Notes: generated by a model from the sequence alone, not told the origin. DNA of 37,504 bases from an uncultured Eubacteriales bacterium (GCA_949747515.1 CATKFO010000069.1:1-37504); one strand, 5' to 3'; shown: positions 8,900 through 17,866, counted from the stretch's first letter. Program-made: numbers and translations.

Positions 8900-9326
8900 A
8901 TAAATTTGATAAAAGTGGTTATTCTTTGTCGAAAGGTATGGAACAACCGCTTTTTAAAACAATTTGTAAATTCTCGCAAGCGAGAAGCAATTACAAGAGT
9001 GGGACACAAACATGTGACGATTGTTGATAGTGACCACCTCAAACACTTACACGCACTTGAATTTCACCTCAAAGGTTGCGTCTGCCAACGCAATTTTAGG
9101 CGTATATCCCTTCGCTTAATGCGGGTGTCCCTCCTAAAACAGATAAGAAAAAGCAAATCTGCTGATGTGCGAGGGATGATACATAAGAGTGCAGAGCATA
9201 AAGAAAAGCCCGCAAACCCCGATAAATCAAGGGGGTTACGAGCTGTTAAGGCCTGTCTAATCACTATAAAAAAGATATTATTGGCTGTTTAGTGTAGGGA
9301 TTTGAACTCTCACCATCTTGTCAACC
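8900..9326. other. Intergenic region holding repeat copy 1; no supported gene
   Basis: An open frame at 8906-9292 has the composition of non-coding DNA (very basic, no recognisable domain, no ribosome site) and is not called. The right end holds the first copy of a 53-bp repeat (9261-9313) found again at 22664-22716. The region probably derives from mobile-element flanks. Confidence 0.55.
9261..9313 (+). repeat. 53-bp dispersed repeat, copy 1
   Basis: Begins TCACTATAAAAAAGATATT and ends TTTGAACTCTCAC. By eye it matches the reverse complement of 22664-22716 at about 46 of 53 positions, including 19 identical bases at the start, then GGCTGTTT, GTGTAGG and TTTGAACT. It lies 14 bp beyond the stop of the minus-strand gene at 9327. 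Confidence 0.7.
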
Positions 9327-9659
9327 TTACCGAATAAATAATCTTTCATTTGATTTGCATATTGGATTCAAGCAACCAACGACAGTTAAGGGATCAATGT
9401 CATATTGAGAAGCGATGATATGTGCATCAACCATTATGCCGATTATCCAATCTTCTTGATTTGTGGTTGAAATCTTTGTTCTTCTTACTTCATCGCATAT
9501 TTTCAATTGTCTTTTTATCTCGATTCGTTCTTGACTGCTCAAATTATTGAATTGTTTTAACACTTCATTATAACTACACATACTTTGGGCAAACAGATTT
9601 GCAATGTCTAACCACTTGTTGAATTCTGATTTTGATTTGATTATACTTTTATTCTTCAT
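9327..9659 (-). CDS. Small unknown partner of the SIR2-like protein
   Basis: A 110-residue, largely helical, soluble protein without a recognised family. It starts at ATG 9659, 11 bp inside the end of the SIR2-like gene. Its GGAGG lies within that gene's last codons, so the two are almost certainly translated together. The C-terminal half contains EDWIIGIMVDAHIIASQYDI. Accessory SIR2-like genes often have a tightly linked partner that senses a phage product or restrains the enzyme, so this protein could be an inhibitor, sensor or scaffold. That role is inference only. GC is clearly lower than in the chromosomal genes of this window. Confidence 0.75.
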   Translation of the reverse strand: MKNKSIIKSKSEFNKWLDIANLFAQSMCSYNEVLKQFNNLSSQERIEIKRQLKICDEVRRTKISTTNQEDWIIGIMVDAHIIASQYDIDPLTVVGCLNPICKSNERLFIR

Positions 9660-10782
9660 ATATTTTCCTCCAAAAATCAGCTAAGGAAACAAATTTCATA
9701 CGCTCTTTTTCCATCAAATTAGGAAGAAGTATTTTGATTTTGTTACACTGTTCTAAAGAAAAATAATAATAGGTACATTGCGTTATATTTGATTTATCTA
9801 TTGCTTCAAAAACATGAAAGTCATTCCAAGGCGATAACCCCAAAATTTCAAGTTTCCCTTGAATATTTGATAATTTGTCAAAATGATAGTCGTCTTTAAA
9901 TTTAAAATTAGGATTCTCCGCTTTCATTTTTACAGCATATCCCATATTTGCGACAATTATGTTTTCTTCTTTTATCCACAAGTCAACATCATTTTTAACA
10001 GTAGGGTTTGTTTTATATGCAAGTGCCAACTTCGTAACAGCATCATTTGCGTGGAAGTATTGTTTCACTTGAAACTCCTTATATGCACCGTAATGTGTTG
10101 TCAATGCATTTGAGTATAGATAATAAAAGTTGTTATCTATTGAAGCGTTTTTAATCGGAGCATCAGGGAGTTGATTTCTAAACGACTCAGGATCGTATAC
10201 TGCTGAAATCTGCTTGAACCACCCGTGTATATGATATATTTCTTTTTTACATACGGCATCAACATTTGAATCGTAATTTGTCGTAAAAATAGATTCAAAG
10301 CTATTTAGATAATCTATTAATGCTAATGGATACGATAAATGCAAATCATCAAGTTTGCCATCGTTATATATCGCCAACAAATAGGCTGACCTCATTGATT
10401 CTCTAATCTCATATTGTTCTGGATTTACTACATTATGTTTGTGGCAAACGAGATCGTGGATTAGGTAATAGTCCTCAAAACCTATATCGGTAATTTTCAA
10501 AGTTGCTAATTTGTTTACATATTGTTCTTTAAAAGAAGCCAACGACATTTCCTCGGCCTTGCAATTTGCAAATTCATCATAGTATCCTTGTAAAGCCATT
10601 CTCGCTTCCAAAAAGAGATGACCTATATAGTTTTTCATCAAATAAGGCTCATTAATAATAATGTGAGCTGGGAAATCTGTTCTATCACAGTTTTGCAAAA
10701 TTCTGAGCACAATTTCTTTGGCTGTATAACTTGACTTATCAAACTGTATGTTGATACCATTTCCAACTAGTAAATGCTTCAT
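9649..10782 (-). CDS. SIR2-like domain protein, candidate defence NADase
   Basis: A 377-residue protein with the landmarks of the SIR2/AbiH-like Rossmann fold: GNGIN at residues 8-12 (nucleotide loop), TTNYD at 167-171 (the position of the Asn/Asp pair of sirtuins), HIHG at 184-187 (the catalytic-histidine position), and LGLSPWNDFHVFEAI at about 314-328, matching the late GxSxxD strand. Such proteins in known anti-phage systems (Thoeris ThsA, DSR1/2, SIR2-HerA) degrade NAD+ after infection, causing growth arrest. This protein is short, has no fused helicase or STAND part, and is followed by an overlapping 110-residue gene. The ATG at 10782 has GGAG eight bases upstream, and a near-consensus promoter precedes it. 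An AbiH-type assignment is the main alternative. Confidence 0.75.
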   Translation of the reverse strand: MKHLLVGNGINIQFDKSSYTAKEIVLRILQNCDRTDFPAHIIINEPYLMKNYIGHLFLEARMALQGYYDEFANCKAEEMSLASFKEQYVNKLATLKITDIGFEDYYLIHDLVCHKHNVVNPEQYEIRESMRSAYLLAIYNDGKLDDLHLSYPLALIDYLNSFESIFTTNYDSNVDAVCKKEIYHIHGWFKQISAVYDPESFRNQLPDAPIKNASIDNNFYYLYSNALTTHYGAYKEFQVKQYFHANDAVTKLALAYKTNPTVKNDVDLWIKEENIIVANMGYAVKMKAENPNFKFKDDYHFDKLSNIQGKLEILGLSPWNDFHVFEAIDKSNITQCTYYYFSLEQCNKIKILLPNLMEKERMKFVSLADFWRKIYEE

Positions 10783-10809
10783 AAATATTTCTCCATAATT
10801 AGTGTTTTT

Positions 10810-10838
10810 ATTATATCATATTTCTGCATTTCTATCAA
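10810..10838 (-). promoter_or_regulatory. Promoter of the SIR2-like operon
   Basis: On the minus strand TTGATA (10833-10838), a 17-bp spacer and TATAAT (10810-10815). It fires away from the neighbouring transposase. Confidence 0.75.
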
Positions 10839-10849
10839 TTCCTACGGAA

Positions 10850-12060
10850 AATGTCGTAAAATAGTTTGGATGCATTCAATATGGGAGTTGAAAACATGAA
10901 AACTTACACTCAAGAAGAAAAGCAAGCGGTCATTGACCGTGTTATATCCGGTGAACCGTCGGCGCATATCCTCGCCGACACCGGTATACCCAAGAGTACA
11001 TTTTACGGTTGGTTACGAGCTTACCGCGAAGAACAGGAAGCCGATAGCAGAAGGACAGTCAATATTCGCAATTTTCATTTGCTTGAAAATAAGGTCGCAC
11101 GTTTGGAGAGTATCGTTGAAATTCTTAAATCTACGACCTGCACCCCCAAGGCACCTTTGAGACAAAGGCTATACGCTGCCGAACAACTTTACGGCAAATA
11201 TAACGTGCACGTGATCTGCGATGCGTTTGACATTCCACGTGGAACATTTTATAACCACGTGCTGCGCAACAAGAAAGACAACACGTGGTATGCAAAACGT
11301 CGTGAGGAATTGCGCCTTCGGATACAAGAGATTTACGACGAAAGCAATCAGATATTCGGTGCAGCAAAAATTGCGGCGGTAATGAAAAGTGAAGGAGTCA
11401 AAGTCAGCAACGAAATGGTACGTACACTTATGCGTGATATGGGATTGGTCAGCATTCGTCAGTCTGCAAAGAAACTATACGAGGACGAGGGTCGTAAATA
11501 CAAAAACCACCTTAATCAAGAGTTTGATGTGAGTAAACCCAATGAGGTATGGGTTAGCGACGTTACATATTTCAAGTACGGCGAAAATGCTTATTATATC
11601 TGCGTGATCATCGACCTGTTCTCTCGCATGGTCGTGGGATATAAAATCGGCAAGACCAACAGCACGCAGCTTGTAAAATCAACCTTTCAAATTGCTTATA
11701 AAGCACGTCATCCTGATTCAAGCTTGGTTTTCCATACCGACCGTGGTAGCAACTACCGTTCCAAGACAATGCACGATTATATTCGATCTTTGAACATCAC
11801 ACACTCCTTTTCACGGGCGCACGTGCCGTATGACAACTCAGTAATGGAATCTTTCTTTTCTTCGATGAAACGAGAAGAACTGTATCGCACCAAGTATCGC
11901 TCGGAGTCGGACTTCCGAAGTGCGGTGGACAAGTACATTGTATTCTACAATACAAAACGTCCACACAAGAAACTGCAATACAAAACTCCCGAACAGAAGG
12001 AAGAAGAATATGCCTTGAAATTGACAAATTTATGAGACACGTGCAAATAGACTAAAGGGT
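10850..12060 (+). mobile_element. IS3-family insertion sequence (ends approximate)
   Basis: The extent is set by the transposase plus short flanks. Between the left flank (near 10860) and the complement of the right flank (near 12050) only a weak match around TTTG.A.G is seen. The ends and any target duplication are therefore unresolved. Confidence 0.5.
10896..12035 (+). CDS. IS3-family transposase, single fused reading frame
   Basis: Transposase that cuts and joins DNA through a DDE catalytic core. An N-terminal helix-turn-helix (VISGEPSAHILADTGIPKST FYGWL) is followed by a coiled coil (LLENKVARLESIVEIL) and an HTH_21-like segment (IFGAAKIAAVMKSEGVKV). The rve integrase core has the three acids in VSDVTY, HTDRGSNY and VMESFFSSMK. 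Most IS3 elements make this protein by frameshifting between orfA and orfB; here one uninterrupted frame encodes both parts. The ATG at 10896 (MKTYTQ) follows a GGGAG site and is preferred to the ATG at 10866. All catalytic residues are present, so it may be active. Terminal inverted repeats could not be fixed by eye. Confidence 0.92.
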   Translation: MKTYTQEEKQAVIDRVISGEPSAHILADTGIPKSTFYGWLRAYREEQEADSRRTVNIRNFHLLENKVARLESIVEILKSTTCTPKAPLRQRLYAAEQLYGKYNVHVICDAFDIPRGTFYNHVLRNKKDNTWYAKRREELRLRIQEIYDESNQIFGAAKIAAVMKSEGVKVSNEMVRTLMRDMGLVSIRQSAKKLYEDEGRKYKNHLNQEFDVSKPNEVWVSDVTYFKYGENAYYICVIIDLFSRMVVGYKIGKTNSTQLVKSTFQIAYKARHPDSSLVFHTDRGSNYRSKTMHDYIRSLNITHSFSRAHVPYDNSVMESFFSSMKREELYRTKYRSESDFRSAVDKYIVFYNTKRPHKKLQYKTPEQKEEEYALKLTNL

Positions 12061-12178
12061 TCGAAAAGGTTTGTTTTTTATCTTTCGGTTTGTTAAATTC
12101 GAGCTTTTTATTTTTTAGTCCGGCAAACAAAAAGAAAATGCGACATCGGAAAACTGCATAAATACTGAATTTTATAAT

Positions 12179-12228
12179 AAAAACACCATTGAGTCCGAAC
12201 TTAGGGGTTCGGATTTCAATGGTGTTTT
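12179..12228. terminator. Bidirectional hairpin, AAAACACCATTG family, copy A
   Basis: The arms AAAACACCATTGA and TCAATGGTGTTTT enclose a second stem CCGAAC/GTTCGG. A- and T-runs on the two sides allow termination in both directions. It lies between the transposase and the 3' end of tRNA-Leu(CAA). Related copies are at 22416-22466 and 28952-29004. Confidence 0.8.
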
Positions 12229-12232
12229 CAGA

Positions 12233-12319
12233 TGGTGCCGGCGGCGGGACTTGAACCCGCACGCCATCGCTGGCAATGGATTTTGAGTCCACCTCGTCTG
12301 CCAATTCCAACACGCCGGC
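12233..12319 (-). tRNA. tRNA-Leu (anticodon CAA), CCA encoded
   Basis: Minus strand. The acceptor strands GCCGGCG (12313-12319) and CGCCGGC (12237-12243) pair over 7 bp. The D-arm contains AATTGGCAGAC. The anticodon loop CTCAAAA gives CAA. A long variable arm typical of class II Leu tRNAs is present, and the T-arm GCGGGTTCAAGTCCCGC is intact. The 3' CCA is encoded (12233-12235). It reads TTG leucine codons. Confidence 0.95.
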
Positions 12320-12337
12320 ATTTATATTTTTAAGTCG

Positions 12338-12380
12338 TCTCCCGATGTCCTGTCCGGGAAAACGGATGAACATCGGGGAG
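12338..12380. other. Hairpin upstream of tRNA-Leu(CAA)
   Basis: The arms CTCCCGATGT (12339-12348) and ACATCGGGGAG (12370-12380) pair, with an inner CCG/CGG. It lies in the leader of the minus-strand tRNA. Its function is not evident. Confidence 0.45.
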
Positions 12381-12465
12381 GGACATTAAAAGCAAGTTAC
12401 ATATTCAGTTTTCAAAAAGCCTTGTAAAATCAAGGGTTTACGCCAAAGTGGTAAGAAACGGCGTT

Positions 12466-12528
12466 GTAGATTTTGAGTCCAGCACGTCTGCCAATTCCAT
12501 CATTCCGGCGTTCATTTTTTAGCCGTCT
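12466..12528 (-). pseudogene. Truncated duplicate of the tRNA-Leu 5' half and leader
   Basis: On the minus strand this repeats the D-arm (GGAATTGGCAGACG) and anticodon arm (GGACTCAAAATC) of the adjacent tRNA-Leu(CAA). The leader is similar as well (AGACGGCT...AAAAAATGAA). Similarity stops just after the anticodon stem, and the variable arm, T-arm and 3' acceptor strand are missing. It cannot be a working tRNA. Confidence 0.8.
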
Positions 12529-12932
12529 ATCGCCGTTTTTTTAAATAGACGTACTAATCAATTTAAATTTAACGCTACATTACTTTTATAAGTATATCAT
12601 ACTTTCTTTTGATTTTCAATACATAATTTAAAGTTTATAATTTTAATCGCATCTGAAAATTTTTATTCTATGAAACTTAATTTAATATAATTAAATTTTT
12701 GCGTCTTTTTTGGCTCAAAGCGCATATTAATTTTTTATCAAGGTATATTTAACATAATTATTCGGCCGATTGCGGCGATTTTCCCGACGCAAAAAATCTC
12801 CTATGATAGCTTCTTGAACTTTTTCCATAGGAGATTTTTATTATCGCCGTATTTACATATAATGTTTACCGAGTTTTGTGCGTTCGCTTTTAGTTTGCTA
12901 TTTCATAACGAAGTCGTCGACTTTTTGCTTTT
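12529..12932. other. AT-rich intergenic stretch with one strong terminator
   Basis: No gene is seen. The left part is AT-rich and unstructured. The right part contains the hairpin at 12792-12839 that ends the SLH-protein gene. Confidence 0.5.
12792..12839. terminator. Bidirectional terminator after the SLH-protein gene
   Basis: Perfect 14-bp arms AAAAATCTCCTATG (12792-12805) and CATAGGAGATTTTT (12826-12839), with a 20-nt loop. It lies 94 bp past the stop of the minus-strand gene. Confidence 0.85.
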
Positions 12933-15707
12933 TTATCTATATAATCCGTCCGCTTCCTCGGGAAACAGGTATCCGTCGTAAAAATAGAATTTCGATCCTT
13001 CTTCAATTCCGAAAGAAGCAAAGTAACCCAGTTCTCTCGGCGCATATTTAACATAATAATTTCTTGGTATACGCATATCGAGATCGGTGCCGATATAATA
13101 TCCTGTGTTCGACATAACGTACGTATTATTCATAAGCTTTACGCCGCGAACAGACGTTGTAGGATTTCCGACTCCCGGCGTATGAAGCTGCATTATTTCC
13201 ACAGCCTTTCCGGAGTGAACGGTCACGTTGTTTTTTACAACGACGTTTGAGAACTGCTGGTGAGAAAAGCCGGAGCATTCGATTCCCGTGCCCATTTTCT
13301 CTCGAATGTATTCATAATACCTCTGATGTCCGAAACCGTAACCCATATACATCATGTAATTCCCGGATATTTCGGCGTTCTTAGTTATGCTGGTCTGAGT
13401 TATATCCTGATGCTGTTCTCCGCCGTCTTTGCCGTACGTACAGTTCCAAAGCTCAAACGCCGCCGTCGTATGCGTTAGCACATTATCCTTGAAAAGAATA
13501 TTTTCCATCAGGACGCCGGAGCCGTCGGGGCTGTTTCCACCGAATTGGCTTGTGACGCAGTCGTCGTAACACTGGTATAGATAGCAGTTTTTTACGGTGT
13601 AGTTAACGGTGTCTCCCCAGTTTTCTATACCGTTTCCTATGTCTTGTCCTCCGATCCATCCGATCTCGCAGTTCTGAACGGTCAGATTGTCTCCATTTAT
13701 AGCCATGCCGTGCCGAGCTCCATATTTAACGGAGATATTGTCCACAACCGTATTTTTATTTTTATCTCCTCCTCCGGCTATTATGTCTCCGGCAAGAGAA
13801 AATTTAATGTCGCCGAACACTTCTCCGGGATTGCCGTCCGCGCAATTCATATAAAGGGCGGGGACGGAGCGATCGTAATAAAACTCCAAATTATTTTTCA
13901 GGCAGTCGAGACCTGTAAACTGTCCGTAATGCCGAAATACGTCCCGGCCGTTAGTTACGATTCCGCGGTCGAAATTTTCATTTGCCGGAAACGGATTGTC
14001 GTCGTATATCGCTGTGCGAAGCCCCCACATTACGTTGTCGGGATCGCTTTCGCTGTTCATAATTATAGCCGCGATTTCAAAGTATGCCGGAACGTCTTCT
14101 CTATAAGGCAAAGTTTCGTCTAACTTCCATACGTTTGGAGTATCCGTTTTCACCCATTTGCCGGAGGGAGACGAGGTTTGAAGTTCGTGGCTGAACAAAG
14201 GCTTGTCTCCCGACCCATACGCGGAGTAAGTAACTCCCGGAGTTATAGTCAGCGCGCGGTATCCTCCGCCGTTGGTTTTAAGTATTTCGTTACCGTAGAA
14301 TCGGCTGCCGCGTTCAAAGAACACTCCGTCTCCCGGCTCAACTTTACTGTTTACGACGCTTCCGCCGCCCTTAATAGTATAAAGATTTTTAATAGTTTTC
14401 CATGGGGAGTCCGGAGAGGTTCCGCTGTTTCCATCGTCGCCGCGAACAGAAGAAATGTAGTAGCATTTTCCTTTAATCGTAGACGGATCGACGTCTTTGG
14501 CGTTCATAATTTCGTTTATGCGTTTGTTTCCTTTTTCTTCGTAGCTCCTGACCAGTTCGTCGGACGCTTCCGAGTATGAAACGCCGCTCATAGGATTCGA
14601 AGAAAGAACGTCGGACAGTTTTTCAGCGTTAAGAGAAGCGGAAATCTCTTCATTCTTTGAAAATGCGGCGTACAGAACGGAAACGTCGCTCTCAGCGCCG
14701 AAATCGACGATTACGTCGTCGTCGTAAGTCAGATCGTTTTGCTCGGAAGCGAGACGTACGCTCATTACCTTCATTCCGTCATCCGTCGACGCGGACGCGG
14801 ATTTTTTTATGTTTCCGACCGTAACCGTCGCCTTGTCTGATCCTCCGCTGTAAACCAGCTTCAGCACGGGATAAGTTCCAGGAGACGTCCACAGACCGCC
14901 CATGTCAAATTTAAAAGAACTGGTTTTTGAACAGTAAAGAGGATATTTTCCAGCCCCGTCTACAAAGTCGTCGTCACCGCCGACAAATGCGCCGAGAGAA
15001 CAATACAGCGAATAAGCTCCCCACGCGCGGTATTCGGGAGCGGAAGCGTTCTTAATAGCCTCGCAGAGCCGAGCCAGCGCCGTGGCCGCTTCGGCTCTCG
15101 TCATCCCTGAATTCGGACAAAACCGTCCGTCGGCGTCGCCGGCTATCAAACCGCTTTTCCGCAGAGCTTCAAGGTGCTCGGCGGCCCAGTCGGCAACCTG
15201 GTCCAAGTCCTTAAACGATACTACGGCGTTTTCCGCGTCGGGAAGAACGTATCCCGCCGATACAAGATACCTGTTCAAGGCGGCGACCATTTCCTGTCGG
15301 TTTATTTTAGCGTTCGGCATAAACGTTCCGTCCGGGAATCCCTTCATAACGCTGTTTTTCACGCCCCATCCGATATATCCGGCGAACCACGATGATTCGG
15401 GCACGTCGCTGAAAGCTGAGGCTCCGGCGGCGGGGTCCTCATCTCCTCCTGAAACTCTGCACAGCGTAGTCACGAATTCAGCTCGCGTCATGCCTTCGTC
15501 CGGAGAAAACACGTTTTTTTCCACTCCGTTCATAATTTCGTTTTCCGATACGTATCGGATAGCTTCAAAATACCAATTTGTGTACGGCGTATCCTTGAAC
15601 GGAAAACGCGGATACAGGTTATAGTCGCTGAGATCCACTGCGGACGCCGACGCCGCCAAGCTTAACAGCATTGTTAAGCTAAGTACTAAGGATAAAAATT
15701 TTTTCAT
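12933..15707 (-). CDS. S-layer-homology surface protein with parallel beta-helix domain
   Basis: Exported cell-wall protein of 924 residues. A signal peptide (MKKFLSLVLSLTMLLSLAAS, cleaved near ASA) is followed by three SLH domains at about residues 30-80, 95-145 and 160-215. Each has an F.D...W....I/L pattern and a TRAE or NRQE motif, and binds secondary wall polymers. A beta-sandwich-like segment comes next (about 225-360). A long right-handed beta-helix starts near CYYISSVRGDDGNSGTSPDS, with repeats such as VKNCYLYQC and VVKNNVTVHS, as in pectate-lyase-fold and carbohydrate-active proteins. The start at 15707 is preferred to 15785 because it begins the signal peptide and has AAGGAG upstream. 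It is a single gene with its own promoter and terminator. The substrate is unknown. Confidence 0.88.
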   Translation of the reverse strand: MKKFLSLVLSLTMLLSLAASASAVDLSDYNLYPRFPFKDTPYTNWYFEAIRYVSENEIMNGVEKNVFSPDEGMTRAEFVTTLCRVSGGDEDPAAGASAFSDVPESSWFAGYIGWGVKNSVMKGFPDGTFMPNAKINRQEMVAALNRYLVSAGYVLPDAENAVVSFKDLDQVADWAAEHLEALRKSGLIAGDADGRFCPNSGMTRAEAATALARLCEAIKNASAPEYRAWGAYSLYCSLGAFVGGDDDFVDGAGKYPLYCSKTSSFKFDMGGLWTSPGTYPVLKLVYSGGSDKATVTVGNIKKSASASTDDGMKVMSVRLASEQNDLTYDDDVIVDFGAESDVSVLYAAFSKNEEISASLNAEKLSDVLSSNPMSGVSYSEASDELVRSYEEKGNKRINEIMNAKDVDPSTIKGKCYYISSVRGDDGNSGTSPDSPWKTIKNLYTIKGGGSVVNSKVEPGDGVFFERGSRFYGNEILKTNGGGYRALTITPGVTYSAYGSGDKPLFSHELQTSSPSGKWVKTDTPNVWKLDETLPYREDVPAYFEIAAIIMNSESDPDNVMWGLRTAIYDDNPFPANENFDRGIVTNGRDVFRHYGQFTGLDCLKNNLEFYYDRSVPALYMNCADGNPGEVFGDIKFSLAGDIIAGGGDKNKNTVVDNISVKYGARHGMAINGDNLTVQNCEIGWIGGQDIGNGIENWGDTVNYTVKNCYLYQCYDDCVTSQFGGNSPDGSGVLMENILFKDNVLTHTTAAFELWNCTYGKDGGEQHQDITQTSITKNAEISGNYMMYMGYGFGHQRYYEYIREKMGTGIECSGFSHQQFSNVVVKNNVTVHSGKAVEIMQLHTPGVGNPTTSVRGVKLMNNTYVMSNTGYYIGTDLDMRIPRNYYVKYAPRELGYFASFGIEEGSKFYFYDGYLFPEEADGLYR

Positions 15708-15810
15708 TGGCGTACTCCTTTTTCTCAATTCGAATCCGTTTTTTCTTGAGGCGAATCTGTCTTTGCAAACAGAGCATGGTTCCAAATTCGAAAGATTTAA
15801 CCGTACGGCT

Positions 15811-15840
15811 ATTATATCATAATATATTTTTATTAGTCAA
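15811..15840 (-). promoter_or_regulatory. Promoter of the SLH-protein gene
   Basis: Minus strand TTGACT (15835-15840), an 18-bp spacer and TATAAT (15811-15816). The leader is about 95 nt and contains a small TCTGT/ACAGA hairpin. Confidence 0.7.
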
Positions 15841-15956
15841 TAAAAAAGAAATAATCAATATTAATTTTGTGCTGTTTAATTAATCTTTTATATATTCTCA
15901 TTATATATAAAAGCTTCAAATATAAAAACAAATTATGCATTTTGTTTTTTCGGCGC

Positions 15957-15985
15957 TTGATACTATAGTAAATTTGTGGTACAAT
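15957..15985 (+). promoter_or_regulatory. Promoter of the ABC exporter
   Basis: TTGATA (15957-15962), a 17-bp spacer and TACAAT (15980-15985). It is divergent from the SLH-gene promoter about 115 bp away and leaves a leader of about 150 nt. Confidence 0.7.
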
Positions 15986-16144
15986 CGTAAATAAGATACG
16001 ACTAAAAGCAAAAAGGCTCCGTCTCCGGCAAATTTATTATATAGGAGGCGAGATCGGCTCGTTTTTCAGCTATAGACAGTTTTGACGCGGAAGCGCTGAA
16101 CGACGGGTTCCGGCCCTTAATTTAGGAAGGAGCGATTTTTCCGT

Positions 16145-17866
16145 ATGAATATGATAAAGAGATTCGCCGGATATTATAGACCGCATATTAAACTGTTTAT
16201 CGCGGATATGGTGTGCGCTTTTATACTCGCGCTGTGCGATTTGTTTTACCCTATGATCACTCGAAATATGCTGAATCGCTTTGGAAATATAAGGCTTCTT
16301 ATAGTATGGGCGGTCGTACTGCTCGGAGTATACGTTTTGAAGCTGGGACTTAACTATTTTGTAAACTATTACGGTCATGTCGTCGGAGTTCGTATTCAGT
16401 CAGATATGAGGCGCGACGTGTTCGATCATCTTCAAAAACTGCCTCTCACGTATTTTGACAACAACAAAACAGGAACTATAATGTCCCGCATTATCAGCGA
16501 CCTTTTCGATATATCGGAGCTGGCTCACCACGGGCCGGAGGATCTCTTTCTCTCCATAATAATGCTGTTGGGCGCGTTCGTCATGATGTCGTACATTTAT
16601 CTGCCCCTCGCTCTGATAGTTTTTGCCTTTCTGCCGCTTATGGTGATTTTCGCGGCGAAGAAAAGGATGCTCATGAGCAAAACTTCTAAAGCATCCCGCG
16701 TCGAGATAGGAGAAGTAAACGCGTCCCTTGAAAATTCGATTTCAGGAATACGAGTGTCCAAAGCATACGCGGGACGAGAATACGAGAACGAACGGTTTGA
16801 GGAGGGGAACGGCCGGTTCGTAAAGGCGAGATCAAAGGCGTATAAAGTTATGGCCGAATTCATGACTGGAACGGCTTTTATCGGGGATCTGCTTAACGTT
16901 CTTCTGTATACGGCCGGAGGTCTGTTCTGCTTTTTCGAAAAAATTACCGTGGCTGATTTTACCGCCTTCGTGCTTTATATCAGCGTGTTTATGAGTCCGG
17001 TAAAAAAGCTGATAGGATTTGTAGAACAATATCAGAACGGAATGACCGGATTTGAACGCTTTACTGAAATTATGGACGCTCCCGCGGAAACGGACAAGGA
17101 TGGCGCGTCGGATATGGGAGAAGTCGACGGAACCGTGGAGTTCCGCGACGTTTCCTTCTCCTACGCCGACAGCCGCGAGATACTTCACGGCATTTCTTTC
17201 AGCGTGAAAAAAGGCGAGACGATCGCTCTTGTCGGACCTTCGGGCGGAGGCAAGACGACCATATGTCACCTTATTCCTCGCTTTTACAGCGTTACCTCCG
17301 GAGAAGTCCTCGTAGACGGGATGAATGTGGAGGACGCGACGCTGACGTCTCTTAGACGCAATATCGGTATTGTCGCTCAGGATGTTTTCCTGTTTAACGC
17401 CTCCGTATACGATAATATTGCGTACGCCAGTCCGGGAGCGTCCCGCGAGTCCGTTGAAGAGGCCGCGCGCCGAGCGAACATTTACGAATATATCACGAGT
17501 CTGCCCGAAGGGTTCGATACCGTCGTCGGAGAAAGAGGCGTCAAGCTGTCGGGAGGACAAAAACAGCGAATATCTATCGCAAGAGTTTTTCTGAAAGACC
17601 CTGCGATCCTGATTCTCGACGAGGCCACCAGCGCGCTTGACAACGCGTCGGAGATTTTAATTCAGAAAAGCCTCGAGGAGCTCTCCGAGGGACGTACGAC
17701 GATAGTTGTAGCTCATAGACTTACGACCGTCAAAAACGCGGACGAGATACTTGTCGTAACAGACGAAGGTATCGCGGAACGGGGAACTCACGATTCGCTA
17801 CTATCGTCCGGCGGCATATACTCCGAGCTATGGAACGGCGCTTTGAGACTTTCCGGAAATGGATAA
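16145..17866 (+). CDS. ABC exporter, fused permease and ATPase (MsbA/MDR type)
   Basis: Half-transporter of 573 residues that works as a dimer in the membrane and exports lipids, drugs or peptides using ATP. The N-terminal half has six membrane segments starting IKLFIADMVCAFILALCDLF. The C-terminal half is the ATPase, with Walker A GPSGGGKTT at about 364-372, the signature LSGGQKQR from 468, Walker B ILILDEATS near 490 and a switch histidine in VVAHRLTT. The start at 16145 follows GGAAGGAG. It stands alone without a second half-transporter gene, so a homodimer is likely. The substrate cannot be told from sequence. Divergence from the SLH gene does not prove a link. Confidence 0.9.
   Translation: MNMIKRFAGYYRPHIKLFIADMVCAFILALCDLFYPMITRNMLNRFGNIRLLIVWAVVLLGVYVLKLGLNYFVNYYGHVVGVRIQSDMRRDVFDHLQKLPLTYFDNNKTGTIMSRIISDLFDISELAHHGPEDLFLSIIMLLGAFVMMSYIYLPLALIVFAFLPLMVIFAAKKRMLMSKTSKASRVEIGEVNASLENSISGIRVSKAYAGREYENERFEEGNGRFVKARSKAYKVMAEFMTGTAFIGDLLNVLLYTAGGLFCFFEKITVADFTAFVLYISVFMSPVKKLIGFVEQYQNGMTGFERFTEIMDAPAETDKDGASDMGEVDGTVEFRDVSFSYADSREILHGISFSVKKGETIALVGPSGGGKTTICHLIPRFYSVTSGEVLVDGMNVEDATLTSLRRNIGIVAQDVFLFNASVYDNIAYASPGASRESVEEAARRANIYEYITSLPEGFDTVVGERGVKLSGGQKQRISIARVFLKDPAILILDEATSALDNASEILIQKSLEELSEGRTTIVVAHRLTTVKNADEILVVTDEGIAERGTHDSLLSSGGIYSELWNGALRLSGNG

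Noticed and set aside
8906..9292. Open frame of 128 residues after the surface-protein gene
   Set aside because: Very basic composition, no domain, no ribosome site, and its end overlaps the 53-bp repeat. More likely intergenic or element debris.
9290..9325. tRNA-like TTCAAATCCC on the minus strand
   Set aside because: The flanking bases do not form a T-arm stem, and the same text occurs in the dispersed 53-bp repeat.
11945..12373. Minus-strand open frame of 142 residues
   Set aside because: It runs through tRNA-Leu(CAA); the apparent protein is a translation of the tRNA.
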